A DNA stretch of 64,000 nucleotides from Abyssibacter profundi (GCF_003151135.1 NZ_QEQK01000010.1:1-64000); one strand, 5' to 3'; positions 17,443 to 26,555 are shown, counted from the stretch's first letter. Made by a program: numbers and translations. The notes: a model not told the origin generated them from the letters alone.

Positions 17443-20400
17443 ATGCGAGCTTCCTATCTTGGCCTGGGCTGCACAGCAGCCATTGCGGCAGTCGTTTCAG
17501 TGGCTGTCATCCATCCTTTTGAATCCGGCGATGCCGCCTTGGCCGCCGACGCCTGCCCGCCGGGCTATGACTGGGTCGATCCCGTGGCATTTGCACGGGA
17601 GTTCAACCCCGGACTGAGCGACGCCGCAGCCCAGCGGCTGCATGACCGGTTTGGCGAGCAGACCTGTGCCAACCGCCGGCTGCCGGAATCTCTGACCGAG
17701 ATCGACCAGTGGAGCCAGGCCAAGCTGCAGGCCTCCGGCCATCCCGGCCAGGCCTTCCGCAAGGCCGTCGAGCAAAAAGCCGCCCTGCTCACGCAGCAAA
17801 AGGCGGTACCTAACGCGCAGGGCGAGTGGGAGGAGTACGGCATCGGACCGCAGGTCTCTGATGAGCAATTCCCCGACGGCTCGAACGACGGCATACCCGT
17901 CGTGGCGGGGCGTGTCGACGATTTCGCCTACGACCCCGAGGCCATGCGCCTGTTCGCCTCCGTTGGCACCGGCGGTGTCTGGGCTTCGGATGCTGTTGAC
18001 GGCGATGTCGGCACGCTGGGCGATGCTTGGTACCCCATTGGCGACAACCTGCCGACGCTGGTCAACAGCTCGCTGACCTGGACGACCGCTCAGGGCGGCC
18101 GGCTGATCGTGCTCACCGGTGAGCATGTACAGGGCGGCAATACCTATGTCGGCCTGGGCGCGCTGTACACCGATGACTTGGGTGAGACCTGGCAGCAATC
18201 CGTTGGCCTGCCCGATGGCGTCGGGGGGTCCCGCATCACGGTCGACCCGTCGAACCCGAACATCATCTACGCCGGCACCCATGGTGGCTTGTTCCGCTCC
18301 GATGACGCGGGCGCAACGTTCACCAATGTTGCACTCCCAGTGTCCCCCGAATGCGCGGGCAATGAAGACTTCACCGGCCCCTGCCAGCTCGCGAATGTTG
18401 TGACCGATGTGGTCGTGAAGATCCCCGGCGGTGCCACCGAGGAAACCTGTGACCCGGCCGGCTGCCCGGTACTGGCCGCCGTGGGCTATCGCTCGGGCAA
18501 CCTGCCCTATGCCGACGGCACGCCCCAGTCGCCAGGCAACGGGCTGTACCTATCGCAAACAGGCGAGGCCGGCAGCTTTGCCCGCATCGATGACGGCAGC
18601 GGGGCCCCGGCCGGCTTTGCGCCGTTCGAGAAGATCGGGCGCGTGGAGTTCGGGATCGCCAGCGGCGAAGACCAAGACCACAACATCGTCTACGCCATCG
18701 TCCAGGATGCCGCGCTGCTCAACGGGGGCGTGGCCTATATCGACTCGCTGATCGGCGGCGGCATCGAAGTGCCCGATCTGCCCTGCGAACAGCTGCCAGC
18801 CGGCGACCCGCAGTTCGTCTGCGAGCTGGTCGAGGACACCGGCGCGCTGAGCAGCACGGCGCTCAACGGCATTTATGTGTCCACCGACTTTGGCGAAAGC
18901 TGGACGCAGCTGGCCGATGAACTGGAGATTCTCACCAGCGGGTTGGTCGGTGGTTCATCGCTGGCTGCGGCCGCAGCACTGGGCGTCGGCCCGGGCATCC
19001 AGGCCTGGTATGACCTGTGGATTGCACCGGACCCGACCGCAACCGACCCGCTGACGGGTGCGCCCACCCGCCTGACCTTCGGGCTGGAAGAAATCTGGCA
19101 GACCGAGTCATCGGGCATCGTCCCCATCAATGGCATCACGCAGCAGCTCAACCCGCTGGACTTCGGCGTGGTCGGCACCTACTTCGCCGGCAACACCTGC
19201 CTGTTCCTCATTGGCAATGTGGGGGGTGTCGGCACGCCGATCTGCCCGACGTACGACGGCATTATTAACGGCACCACCACCCACCCCGATCAGCATGTCG
19301 GCTTTTACATCCCGGATGAGGTCAACGGTGGCGTGTGGCTGTTCGCCGGTGGCGACGGCGGCGTCTACAAGCAGTACTCGGCTGATCCGATCACTCAGCC
19401 GTTCAGCAATGCCCGCTGGGAAGATGGCGCCAACGAAGGCTTTTACACACTGATGAACTACGGCATCAGCGTGGCCAAGGACGGCACGGTCTACTACGGC
19501 CTGCAGGACAACGCCTCCGGCAAGATCGAGCCCGACACCCGCCGACAGGTCCGCATTTACATCGGCGACGGCATGTGGACCGCGGTGGACCCGGATGACT
19601 CGCAAACGGCGTTCGTGCAAACGCCTGGCTTGTCCATCAACCGCACCAATGACGGCGGCGAAACCTTCAGCTTTGCCGATCCGGGTGAAGCCGAAGTGGG
19701 CACGGCGCACTTCCTGGGGCCCTTCTTCATGGATCCGCAGAATGCGGACCACATGATTGCCGCAGGCACCATGGTGGCGGAAACCACGGACGCCACGACC
19801 GAAACCAACTGGGTCAACGTGTTCGATCTGGGCGTCAGCCCGGTCACAGGCCTGCCCTACCAGTCTCGCCATCGTTCGTTGGATCTGGAGGGCGATGCCG
19901 CCTACGTCGCCTACTGCGGCAGCTGCTCGGTGCTAGACGGCAACGCGCAGTTCGATTCGGGCATTGCCACCAATGTGGGCGGCGACCTGCCGCCACAGGC
20001 CGGCACGTCAGATGGCTGGCACCACGCCACGGCAGCGGGCCTGCCCAACCGCTTCATCTATGGCCTGGAGATCGACCCCGAAGACCCGCAAACGGTCTAC
20101 GCGGCGCTGGGCGGCTACTCCACGGCCCGATGGCTCGGTGAAGGCGGCTACCTGGACGAGAACACCAACATCGGTGCCGGCCATGTGTTCAAGTCCACGG
20201 ATGCCGGCGAGAGCTTCGTCGACATTTCCGGCAACCTTCCGGATGTGGTGACCACCGCCATCATCAAGCGGGGCGAACAGCTGATCGTGGGCACCGACAT
20301 CGGCGTGTTCATCTCCAGCGACCTGGATGGAACGGAGTGGGCACCGCTGGGCGACCTGCCGAACGTGCCCATCAACCAGCTGGTGTTGCAGCCCGGTGAT

Positions 20401-20604
20401 GACAGCAAGCTCTTCGCCGCCACCTTCGGCCGCGGCGTGCAGCTGTTCAACTTCGACAACGCGACGACACCACCGGTCACGCCCGGCCCGTCCACCCCGG
20501 GCACGGGGACTGGCGCGGGCGGCGCAGTCCTGCCGCTTGGGTTGCTGATGATGCTCGCTGGCGGCCTCTGGCGTCGCCGCCGGCCACAGCATCACCTGGT
20601 GTAA
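17443..20604 (+). CDS. Secreted Asp-box beta-propeller protein with C-terminal sorting tail
   Basis: 1053 residues. A hydrophobic N terminus (LGLGCTAAIAAVVSVAV) is a probable signal peptide. The body has repeated Asp-box motifs typical of BNR/sialidase and VPS10-type propellers: YTDDLGETW, FRSDDAGATF, YVSTDFGESW, NRTNDGGETF and FKSTDAGESF. The end is a Pro/Thr/Gly linker, GGAVLPLGLLMMLAGGLW and RRRR, the tripartite layout of GlyGly-CTERM-type sorting signals handled by rhombosortase-like proteases. Catalytic residues of a sialidase are not apparent, so it may be a binding or surface protein; substrate unknown. Confidence 0.75.
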   Translation: MRASYLGLGCTAAIAAVVSVAVIHPFESGDAALAADACPPGYDWVDPVAFAREFNPGLSDAAAQRLHDRFGEQTCANRRLPESLTEIDQWSQAKLQASGHPGQAFRKAVEQKAALLTQQKAVPNAQGEWEEYGIGPQVSDEQFPDGSNDGIPVVAGRVDDFAYDPEAMRLFASVGTGGVWASDAVDGDVGTLGDAWYPIGDNLPTLVNSSLTWTTAQGGRLIVLTGEHVQGGNTYVGLGALYTDDLGETWQQSVGLPDGVGGSRITVDPSNPNIIYAGTHGGLFRSDDAGATFTNVALPVSPECAGNEDFTGPCQLANVVTDVVVKIPGGATEETCDPAGCPVLAAVGYRSGNLPYADGTPQSPGNGLYLSQTGEAGSFARIDDGSGAPAGFAPFEKIGRVEFGIASGEDQDHNIVYAIVQDAALLNGGVAYIDSLIGGGIEVPDLPCEQLPAGDPQFVCELVEDTGALSSTALNGIYVSTDFGESWTQLADELEILTSGLVGGSSLAAAAALGVGPGIQAWYDLWIAPDPTATDPLTGAPTRLTFGLEEIWQTESSGIVPINGITQQLNPLDFGVVGTYFAGNTCLFLIGNVGGVGTPICPTYDGIINGTTTHPDQHVGFYIPDEVNGGVWLFAGGDGGVYKQYSADPITQPFSNARWEDGANEGFYTLMNYGISVAKDGTVYYGLQDNASGKIEPDTRRQVRIYIGDGMWTAVDPDDSQTAFVQTPGLSINRTNDGGETFSFADPGEAEVGTAHFLGPFFMDPQNADHMIAAGTMVAETTDATTETNWVNVFDLGVSPVTGLPYQSRHRSLDLEGDAAYVAYCGSCSVLDGNAQFDSGIATNVGGDLPPQAGTSDGWHHATAAGLPNRFIYGLEIDPEDPQTVYAALGGYSTARWLGEGGYLDENTNIGAGHVFKSTDAGESFVDISGNLPDVVTTAIIKRGEQLIVGTDIGVFISSDLDGTEWAPLGDLPNVPINQLVLQPGDDSKLFAATFGRGVQLFNFDNATTPPVTPGPSTPGTGTGAGGAVLPLGLLMMLAGGLWRRRRPQHHLV

Positions 20605-20611
20605 TGACCCG

Positions 20612-20636
20612 CCCCGGCCGCCTCAGGCGGTCGGGG
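20612..20636. terminator. Candidate bidirectional terminator hairpin
   Basis: CCCCGGCCGCC-TCA-GGCGGTCGGGG forms an 11-bp stem (one G-U pair) between the convergent propeller and histidine kinase genes; the loop is the kinase stop codon. No clear T run follows on either strand, so termination strength is uncertain. Confidence 0.4.
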
Positions 20637-21912
20637 CATTCTGGCTCCGGGGACTCACCCGGACACAGCGTCCGCCCAGCTCGCTACTGCGGATCTCATA
20701 GTGCCAGCCATAGGTCTCCAGCACGGTCTCGACCAGTCCAAGGCCCAGGCCGCTGGAGGACGCCGGCTGGCTTGCGGTGCCCGCATCATGCACCTCGAAA
20801 CCCGCGGCCTCCGCTTGCACGCGCACAGGCAACCCGCCGTGGCGCAAGGCGTTGTCAATCAGGTTCCAGACCACCGCGTACAGGTCCCTCGCCTCGATCG
20901 GCACGCGTAACCTGTCGGGTACGCGCAGCTCGATGTCTGCCGGCGTGATGGCGTGATCCACGCAGCACACCTGTACCGCTCGCCGGATCTGCTCAGCCAG
21001 CAACACAGGCTCCAGCCCGGGGGTCGGGCCATGGATGCGCGCCTTGGCCACCTCCTGCTCTATGGGCGGCAGCATGCGACGCACACGGGCTAGTACGGTG
21101 CGGGCAGGCACGGTGTCGGCGGCCTCGGCATCCTGCTGCAGTGCGGCCAGCGGAGTCTTGAGTTCGTGAGCCAACCGGGCGACCGCATCGCGGTGCCGCG
21201 CCACCGTTCGAGCATGCTGATCCAGCACGCTGTTAAAGCCTCGTACGAGACCCTGAAATTCCAGAGGCACCGCCGCATCCAGCCGTTGCCGGCGCGCCTG
21301 ATCCAGATCCTCCAATTGCCGCTGCAGCAAATGGATGGGCCGGGCCGCGGCGGCAATCGCCAGCCCGGCCGTCACGATACTGAGCAACCAGATGATGACG
21401 CCGCCGCGCCAGAGCGCCCCGATGACATGGCGGGTTTGCGTATCCAGCGGCTCAGCGGGTGCGGCAATCAACATCATGAATCGACCCGGCTCCGGCCCGA
21501 CAGGCAGCGGTACCAGGACGGAGATCAGGTCCTGATCCAGCGGGCCCTGCTGACGCCACAACTGCGGTTGTCCGCCGTGCTCAAATGCCTTAACAGCGCC
21601 ATCCAGCAGCGGGAAGTCGGTCAAGGATGCAGAGCGCGCGTACTGCGCAGGCACCTGCCCGGCCGGCCAGGCAACCAACACCCAGTAATGACCGGAGTAA
21701 GGCTGGGCATACTCGCCCTGTGACCACTGCTCTGGAGACTCAAAAGGCAGGAACGCAGACAGGTGCTCTGCTGTGGCTTGCAACCGGGTCCTGGCGGCCT
21801 GTTCCATGGCAGCGCGCAGCTGCCCGGCCAGCCAGAACCCGGCGAGTAACAGCACCACGCCCACGGCCACCGCCACGGCGCCACCCAGCCGCCATCGTAG
21901 CGACTGCATCAT
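20623..21912 (-). CDS. Sensor histidine kinase (PhoQ/QseC type)
   Basis: 429 residues. Membrane segment LGGAVAVAVGVVLLLAGFWL near the N terminus, a periplasmic domain of about 130 residues, a second segment (GGVIIWLLSIVTAGLAIAAA), HAMP-like linker, then H-box RLAHELKTPLAAL, N-box VVWNLIDNALRHGG and G-box SSGLGLGLVETVL. The ATG at 21912 overlaps the stop of the response regulator (ATGA), so the two form a two-component system. The signal is unknown; exported PepSY-like proteins encoded upstream in the same operon may modulate it. Confidence 0.9.
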   Translation of the reverse strand: MMQSLRWRLGGAVAVAVGVVLLLAGFWLAGQLRAAMEQAARTRLQATAEHLSAFLPFESPEQWSQGEYAQPYSGHYWVLVAWPAGQVPAQYARSASLTDFPLLDGAVKAFEHGGQPQLWRQQGPLDQDLISVLVPLPVGPEPGRFMMLIAAPAEPLDTQTRHVIGALWRGGVIIWLLSIVTAGLAIAAAARPIHLLQRQLEDLDQARRQRLDAAVPLEFQGLVRGFNSVLDQHARTVARHRDAVARLAHELKTPLAALQQDAEAADTVPARTVLARVRRMLPPIEQEVAKARIHGPTPGLEPVLLAEQIRRAVQVCCVDHAITPADIELRVPDRLRVPIEARDLYAVVWNLIDNALRHGGLPVRVQAEAAGFEVHDAGTASQPASSSGLGLGLVETVLETYGWHYEIRSSELGGRCVRVSPRSQNAPTA

Positions 21913-22586
21913 GGCGACCGACGGAACAGCGTCACCGCGTAACCCTGGCCGGGCACCGTCACAATCAGCGCCGCTCCCAGTCGCTGACGCAGACGACGAA
22001 TCCATTGCTCCACGGCGTTGTCCGACGCCACCGCTTCCAGATCACGGACCTGGTCCATCAAATGGGCCTTGCTCACGGCGCGCCCCCGCGCGGCAACCAG
22101 CACACCGAGCACCCTGCGCAGGGTCGGCGACAAGGCCAGTTGCTCACCTTCGCGCTCGACCGACTCGTCAACCAGGTCGAATCGCACCGAGCCATCAGGG
22201 CCCAGGCGTAAGGGTTCGCGCAGCGATGCGTTGCCCTGCATCAGTCGTCGCAGACGCGCCAGCAGTTCACGGCCATGAAATGGCTTGCCGAGATAGTCAT
22301 TTGCTCCGGCTTCCAGTCCGTCCGCCCGCTCATCGGGTGTTCCACGAGCCGACAGCACGAGCACGGGCGTGTCGATCCCCCGGTGGCGCCACTGGCGAAT
22401 CAGATCCAGCCCATCGCCATCCGGTAACCCGAGATCCAGTACCACAGCGGCAAACCGGGTCGTACGCACCCAGGTGTCCGCCTCGTCGGCCCGTGCCGCC
22501 GATTCCGCATCCAGCCCCGCCGCCTGCAGCTGTTCGCATAACCCGGACCGCAAGGCCGGATCATCGTCAACGACCAGAACGCGCAT
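21909..22586 (-). CDS. OmpR-family response regulator
   Basis: 225 residues. Receiver: MRVLVVDDDPALR acidic pair, phospho-acceptor in VVLDLGLPDGDG, Thr/Ser switch VLSAR, lysine in YLGKPF. C-terminal winged helix with LSPTLRRVLGVLVAARGRAV and a degenerate-looking ending PGQGYAVTL. AAGG seven bases before the ATG at 22586 decides the start over the GTG directly upstream. It overlaps the small exported protein gene upstream by 20 bp. Confidence 0.92.
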   Translation of the reverse strand: MRVLVVDDDPALRSGLCEQLQAAGLDAESAARADEADTWVRTTRFAAVVLDLGLPDGDGLDLIRQWRHRGIDTPVLVLSARGTPDERADGLEAGANDYLGKPFHGRELLARLRRLMQGNASLREPLRLGPDGSVRFDLVDESVEREGEQLALSPTLRRVLGVLVAARGRAVSKAHLMDQVRDLEAVASDNAVEQWIRRLRQRLGAALIVTVPGQGYAVTLFRRSP

Positions 22587-22881
22587 CACGCCGCCTTGCG
22601 GGGTACCACCGACCGCTGTCGGGTTCGATCACAAAGACCTGCACACCGGCCCGGGTCTTCCATTGCACCAGCAAAGTGTCGCCGCTGGGTTGCTGGCGCA
22701 GCATGGACCCGCCATGCCGCGCCTGTATCTCGGACATAGCCCGCGAAACCGCCTGGGTGCTCCAGCCATCGCGCACCCGGTGTTGTAAGGGGTCGCCTAT
22801 CGGCCGTGCCATGGCCGGCCCCACAGACGCTGCCAGCAACCCGGCGCATAACAACCAACGAATCGATTTGTTCGCTACCAA
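22567..22881 (-). CDS. Small exported PepSY-like protein
   Basis: 104 residues from a TTG start at 22881, preceded by GAGG at a good distance and overlapping the stop of the upstream gene (TTGGTAG). The N terminus (IRWLLCAGLLAASVGPAMA) is a signal peptide. The mature part, with VRDGWSTQAVSRAMSEIQARHGGSML and VFVIEPDSGRWYP, fits one PepSY-like module: helix, strand, and a conserved D-x-x-T/S-G-x-V-like end. Its overlap with the response regulator gene links it to that system. Confidence 0.6.
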   Translation of the reverse strand: MVANKSIRWLLCAGLLAASVGPAMARPIGDPLQHRVRDGWSTQAVSRAMSEIQARHGGSMLRQQPSGDTLLVQWKTRAGVQVFVIEPDSGRWYPARRRDARSGR

Positions 22882-23357
22882 CGCCAGCCTCGGTGGGGAT
22901 GCAGCGGAAAGTAGCCAACAACCTGCCCCGAGAATGCGTCCAGCACAACCCGAATCGATCCATGACCGTGGCGATGACCGATCAGCGTCCACAGGCCGTC
23001 GTGGAAGTGCGCGCTGCGAATGCCCAGCGCGTAGTGCTGCGCCGCCAGGCGTCGGGCCTCGTACTCGCTAATCCAACGCCGGTCACGAGGGTGTCGATGG
23101 TGACGCCCATACCACGGGTCATGCCGCCTCGGACGGTGGCCTCTGCGGTGATCGGGTCGGCCGCGCCGGTGGTACCCCGGCGGCGCGTGGTCGCGGCCAC
23201 GCCCATGCTTCGATTCTTCGGCGTGGCGACCGCGCTTGGCATCGGCTCGATCCACCGCATCCAGCAAGGCCTGCTCGCGGGGGGCCTGCGCCTCGGCGGT
23301 TGAAGAAAGGGCGGCAACGGCCATCACCACCAGAACGATCAGCTTGAGTGGGTCCAT
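22875..23357 (-). CDS. Exported His/Arg-rich protein with PepSY-like C terminus
   Basis: 160 residues. Signal peptide LKLIVLVVMAVAALSSTAEA; then about 60 residues very rich in His, Arg and Gly (RRGRPDHRRGHRPRRHD), a possible metal-binding or polyanion-binding stretch; then WISEYEARRLAAQHYALGIR and IRVVLDAFSGQVVGYFPL, the strand pattern of PepSY domains. GGAG before the ATG at 23357 sets the start. It heads the four-gene run ending in the histidine kinase. Confidence 0.6.
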   Translation of the reverse strand: MDPLKLIVLVVMAVAALSSTAEAQAPREQALLDAVDRADAKRGRHAEESKHGRGRDHAPPGYHRRGRPDHRRGHRPRRHDPWYGRHHRHPRDRRWISEYEARRLAAQHYALGIRSAHFHDGLWTLIGHRHGHGSIRVVLDAFSGQVVGYFPLHPHRGWRW

Positions 23358-23425
23358 CTGCGCTCTCCAGTCTCTCAGGAGCGACCAGCATGAACCGGCC
23401 AGCTGAGCGATCGCTGACAACTGAA

Positions 23426-24262
23426 TTAGCGCACGCGGACCGCCTGACGTTGGCACCACTGGATTAGCTCGTGCTTACGCCGCAGACCGAGCTTGTCCAT
23501 TAATTTATAGGTGTGAGAGGACGCCGTTGTCGGCGCCATATGCAGCGTCTCGCCGATCTGGCGGTAGGTCTTTCCGGCGCACAGCTCACGAACCACCGCC
23601 CACTCGCGTTCGGTGATCGCCGGCATATCCTGACGGGCCTCTCGCACGGTCAAATCAAAGTCGTCGTGGTTCCGCCGCACCTGGAAATGCAGCCCACGCC
23701 AGATGATGCCGCCGGCGGCCACCCGGGGGGACCAGCGGAGCTGAAACGGCAGCGACTCCAGCGCGTGCCCCGCATCCAGCCGGTCCGTGATCAGGGCTGT
23801 GAAACGCGGGTTCGCCCACAGGATACGGCCCTCGCCATCCACCGTAGCCCGACCGGTGTCTGGCGCCGCCTCCACAACGGACGACGGTGCCCCGACGCCT
23901 CGACGCGCATAGCGATTGCAGATCGACCAGGCATTGGCGGCGTGCAGCAAGGCGGCGTCCAACTCATCCGCCCGGGCAGCGCCTGCTGCTTCCTGGAGCA
24001 AACAGAACTCGTGCAGATCACGATCTGCCGGGGCCTCGACCACCCGCTTGATCACGCCTTCAGCCGGTAGTTCGGCCGGCAGCTGATCCACCAGAATCTG
24101 GCGGCGGTCTGCTTGCGCATTCGGTTCCAGACAAACCCACTGCAAGGCACGAACGCCCCAGCGCTGATTCAGCGCATCGGCCAGCCCGCTTGCCAAACGC
24201 CCCGGCGGCGTATCCGCCACCCTGGCGTACATCGAGGCAATCCACTGATGCCCGTCGACCAT
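23426..24262 (-). CDS. LuxR-family transcriptional regulator
   Basis: 278 residues. The C-terminal 65 residues are a LuxR/FixJ helix-turn-helix: PAITEREWAVVRELCAGKTY, RQIGETLHMAPTTASSH, then LMDKLGLRRKHELI. The N-terminal 200 residues are an unassigned sensor region with a PAS-like stretch (TVDGEGRILWANPRFTALI). The ATG at 24262 with AGGGGG upstream is chosen; an open frame reaches back to a GTG at 24343, but that codon lies in the loop of the protease terminator. Confidence 0.8.
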   Translation of the reverse strand: MVDGHQWIASMYARVADTPPGRLASGLADALNQRWGVRALQWVCLEPNAQADRRQILVDQLPAELPAEGVIKRVVEAPADRDLHEFCLLQEAAGAARADELDAALLHAANAWSICNRYARRGVGAPSSVVEAAPDTGRATVDGEGRILWANPRFTALITDRLDAGHALESLPFQLRWSPRVAAGGIIWRGLHFQVRRNHDDFDLTVREARQDMPAITEREWAVVRELCAGKTYRQIGETLHMAPTTASSHTYKLMDKLGLRRKHELIQWCQRQAVRVR

Positions 24263-24320
24263 CCCCAGTACCCCCTTCCAGCGCTGATCAGCGACCTGCG
24301 ACCGTGACCCGGCCGCAGAA

Positions 24321-24357
24321 ACGAAAACGCCCGAACTCGACACTACGAGTTCGGGCG
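24321..24357 (-). terminator. Rho-independent terminator of the subtilase gene
   Basis: A perfect 12-bp stem (CGCCCGAACTCG with CGAGTTCGGGCG, loop of six) at 24328-24357, followed on the minus strand by TTTTCGTTT. It stands 30 bp after the subtilase stop. Confidence 0.9.
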
Positions 24358-24387
24358 TGAACGTCTAGTCAAACTGTCGGGATGGCA

Positions 24388-26325
24388 CTACTCGGGCTTT
24401 CCCCCTTTGCCATTCACCTGCGGAGGGTCCGGGTAAACCCACCGGTTCACCTGCAAGTCGATGGTGTCCAACTCGGGCAGCAGGCTGTCCAGCGTCGTGC
24501 CGCCACTGCCGGCACCGCCCCAGGTATAGCCATCGACCGTGGTACCGCCGCTGCCGGCGCCGCCCCAGGTGTAACCATCCGCCGTGGTGCCGCCACTGCC
24601 GGCGCCACCCCAGGTGTAGCCATCTGCCGTTGTGCCACCGCTGCCAGCGCCACCCCAGGTGTAGCCATCTGCCGTTGTGCCACCGCTGCCGGCTCCACCC
24701 CAGGTGTAGCCATCCGCCGTCGTGCCACCGCTGCCAGCGCCACCCCAGGTATAGCCATCCGCCGTCGTGCCACCGCTGCCGGCGCCGCCCCAGGTGTAAC
24801 CATCCGCCGTGGTACCGCCACTACCGGCTCCACCCCAGGTGTACCCACCCACCAACGAGTACAGGCCGTCCCAGCGCGACCCATCCTGGTCGACAGCCTC
24901 ACCGGTCTGGGGGTCACGCAGGAAGAATTCGCCGTCCTCGTCCTGGGCGGCCGGCCCCAGATAGTGCTCTTCACCCGCCAGGTCTCGGGCGATATTCAGA
25001 CCTCTGTTCGCGCAACCAGACATCGCGCTGTAGACCGCATGCGGCGCGTAGATCACCCCGGCGCCCTGCTGGAAGAAGGAATAAAGCAGTTCGCCAGTCT
25101 CTGTGACGACCGGCTTGGATGCGTTAATCAGTCGGCACTTCACTTCATCCGGAGTCAGTCCGGGTTCGGCTTGAAGCAGCAAAGCGGCCACACCCGAGAC
25201 CACAGCGGCCGACTGCGACGTGCCCGACATGGTGAAATACAGACCCTGGCGGTCCATATACTCGGAATAGTTCTTCGCCAGCTCACCATTCGGATTCATA
25301 TGGGCGGTGATATGCCCGCCCGGTGCGACCATCTCCGGCTTGACGAATCCCTCGTAGGTGGGACCGCTCGCAGAAAACGACGAGACGAAGTCGTCCGTGT
25401 GGTCTTCCGGCGTGTAGTTGTCGTCTACCGACCCCACCGTCACCACGTAGGGGACGTTCCCAGGGACGCCCACCGAAAACGGCTCCGGCCCGGTGTTGCC
25501 AGCCGAAGTGACGACCACCAATCCGTCCTGCCAGGCCCGCATCACGGCCTGGTTCAGCGGGTCATCCCAGTACGCCGACAGTGCTTCGGCGCTGAATGAA
25601 AGATTCAGAACGCGAATGTTCAGGCGTTCGCGCTGGTCCAGCACCCATTGAATGCCCTCCAGCACATCGATGTACGACGCTTCGCCGTTGCTATCGAATG
25701 CCTTGACGACATACACGTCCGCACCGGGCGCCACACCTTCGTAAGCGCCAGACGGGCTAAGCTCCCGGCCGGCGATCACGGATGTCACATGGGTACCGTG
25801 ACCGCTGTCATCGGCCACCTGCTCTCCGTCAAAGCTGATCGGTTCTCCGCCGGTGTACAGACCCTCAGTGCTCACGCCCTCGGAGACGTCGATTTCTTTG
25901 GCCACCTTCTGCCATAAGCCGGTATCAATGACCGCAACGCCGACACCACGACCGTCGATGCCACTGGCGTGGAGCACATCGGCACCCACCCACTCACCAA
26001 AAAATGTCTCGGGCGTCCGGCCGCTGACCTTAACCGGCTGATCGGCGTAAACCCGGACACCCTCGTGCCGGCGTACACCTTTTAACTGCCCGTCCGTGAG
26101 TCGCGCACTCACTGCACGAATCGCGGCCAATTCGCTTATGAGCTCGCCGCCCACCCGCAAAATCAGTGCCTGGGCAACCTCTGCACTACTCGCCTGCACG
26201 ATGTACTGAGCAGCGGGCTCCACCTGCGCCCCCTCCACGGTACGGTCCGCCCGCTCTTGCGAGAGGGACATGAATCCCATTGACGCCGCAAGCGCGGCAC
26301 CTGTTATCCAAATGAAAAATTTCAT
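24388..26325 (-). CDS. Secreted subtilisin-like serine protease with C-terminal repeats
   Basis: 645 residues. Signal peptide FFIWITGAALAASMGFMSL, then an inhibitor-like propeptide. The S8 catalytic domain covers about 120-450: Asp in VAVIDTGLW, His in DDSGHGTHVTSV, oxyanion Asn in VVTSAGNTGP, Ser in SGTSQSAAVVSG. After a linker come eight copies of a 15-residue unit, GYTWGGAGSGGTTAD, then a 32-residue tail. Complete triad, so likely active after export. The repeats are probably a low-complexity, Trp/Gly-rich adhesive or spacer segment. It is divergent from the propeller-GGDEF-EAL gene and ends at a strong terminator. Confidence 0.92.
   Translation of the reverse strand: MKFFIWITGAALAASMGFMSLSQERADRTVEGAQVEPAAQYIVQASSAEVAQALILRVGGELISELAAIRAVSARLTDGQLKGVRRHEGVRVYADQPVKVSGRTPETFFGEWVGADVLHASGIDGRGVGVAVIDTGLWQKVAKEIDVSEGVSTEGLYTGGEPISFDGEQVADDSGHGTHVTSVIAGRELSPSGAYEGVAPGADVYVVKAFDSNGEASYIDVLEGIQWVLDQRERLNIRVLNLSFSAEALSAYWDDPLNQAVMRAWQDGLVVVTSAGNTGPEPFSVGVPGNVPYVVTVGSVDDNYTPEDHTDDFVSSFSASGPTYEGFVKPEMVAPGGHITAHMNPNGELAKNYSEYMDRQGLYFTMSGTSQSAAVVSGVAALLLQAEPGLTPDEVKCRLINASKPVVTETGELLYSFFQQGAGVIYAPHAVYSAMSGCANRGLNIARDLAGEEHYLGPAAQDEDGEFFLRDPQTGEAVDQDGSRWDGLYSLVGGYTWGGAGSGGTTADGYTWGGAGSGGTTADGYTWGGAGSGGTTADGYTWGGAGSGGTTADGYTWGGAGSGGTTADGYTWGGAGSGGTTADGYTWGGAGSGGTTVDGYTWGGAGSGGTTLDSLLPELDTIDLQVNRWVYPDPPQVNGKGGKPE
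24487..24846 (-). repeat. Eight tandem 45-bp coding repeats in the subtilase
   Basis: Eight in-frame copies of a 45-bp unit encode GYTWGGAGSGGTTAD. The copies differ mainly at synonymous positions (for example GGTGTAG/GGTATAG/GGTGTAA in the plus strand), with amino acid changes only in the last two copies (TTVD, TTLD). Protein identity with silent divergence suggests purifying selection on the peptide rather than a very recent expansion. Confidence 0.95.
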
Positions 26326-26448
26326 GATGATTTGGCCTGTGTGAGGCGGCCAATCCTTGAGCCCCAGAAAATATGATGGTCCGCGCCTGCCTTGGGCGAA
26401 CCTTATTGCTTTCAGTCAAAATCGTACGTTCACAACATAGCCTGCACA

Positions 26449-26465
26449 ATCGTAAGAGATACGAT
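26449..26465. promoter_or_regulatory. Inverted repeat in the subtilase/propeller divergent gap
   Basis: ATCGTA-AGAGA-TACGAT is a 6-bp inverted repeat between the divergent starts at 26325 and 26556; ATCGTA occurs once more at 26421-26426, 28 bp earlier. It may be an operator shared by the two genes. No matching regulator consensus is known to me. Confidence 0.3.
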
Positions 26466-26555
26466 CTTTCACCCCTCCGCCTCCCGGAACGGGGCTGATC
26501 AGGCGACCAACGGTGGATTGCAGTTTCCTCACACCGAACGCGGCATACTTTCCCC

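Noticed and set aside
24263-24343. Longer LuxR regulator starting at GTG 24343
   Set aside because: The GTG lies in the loop of the protease terminator; the ATG at 24262 has a good ribosome site.
24487-24846. 45-bp repeats as a CRISPR array
   Set aside because: No spacers; repeats are contiguous, in frame and encode a repeated peptide within the subtilase.
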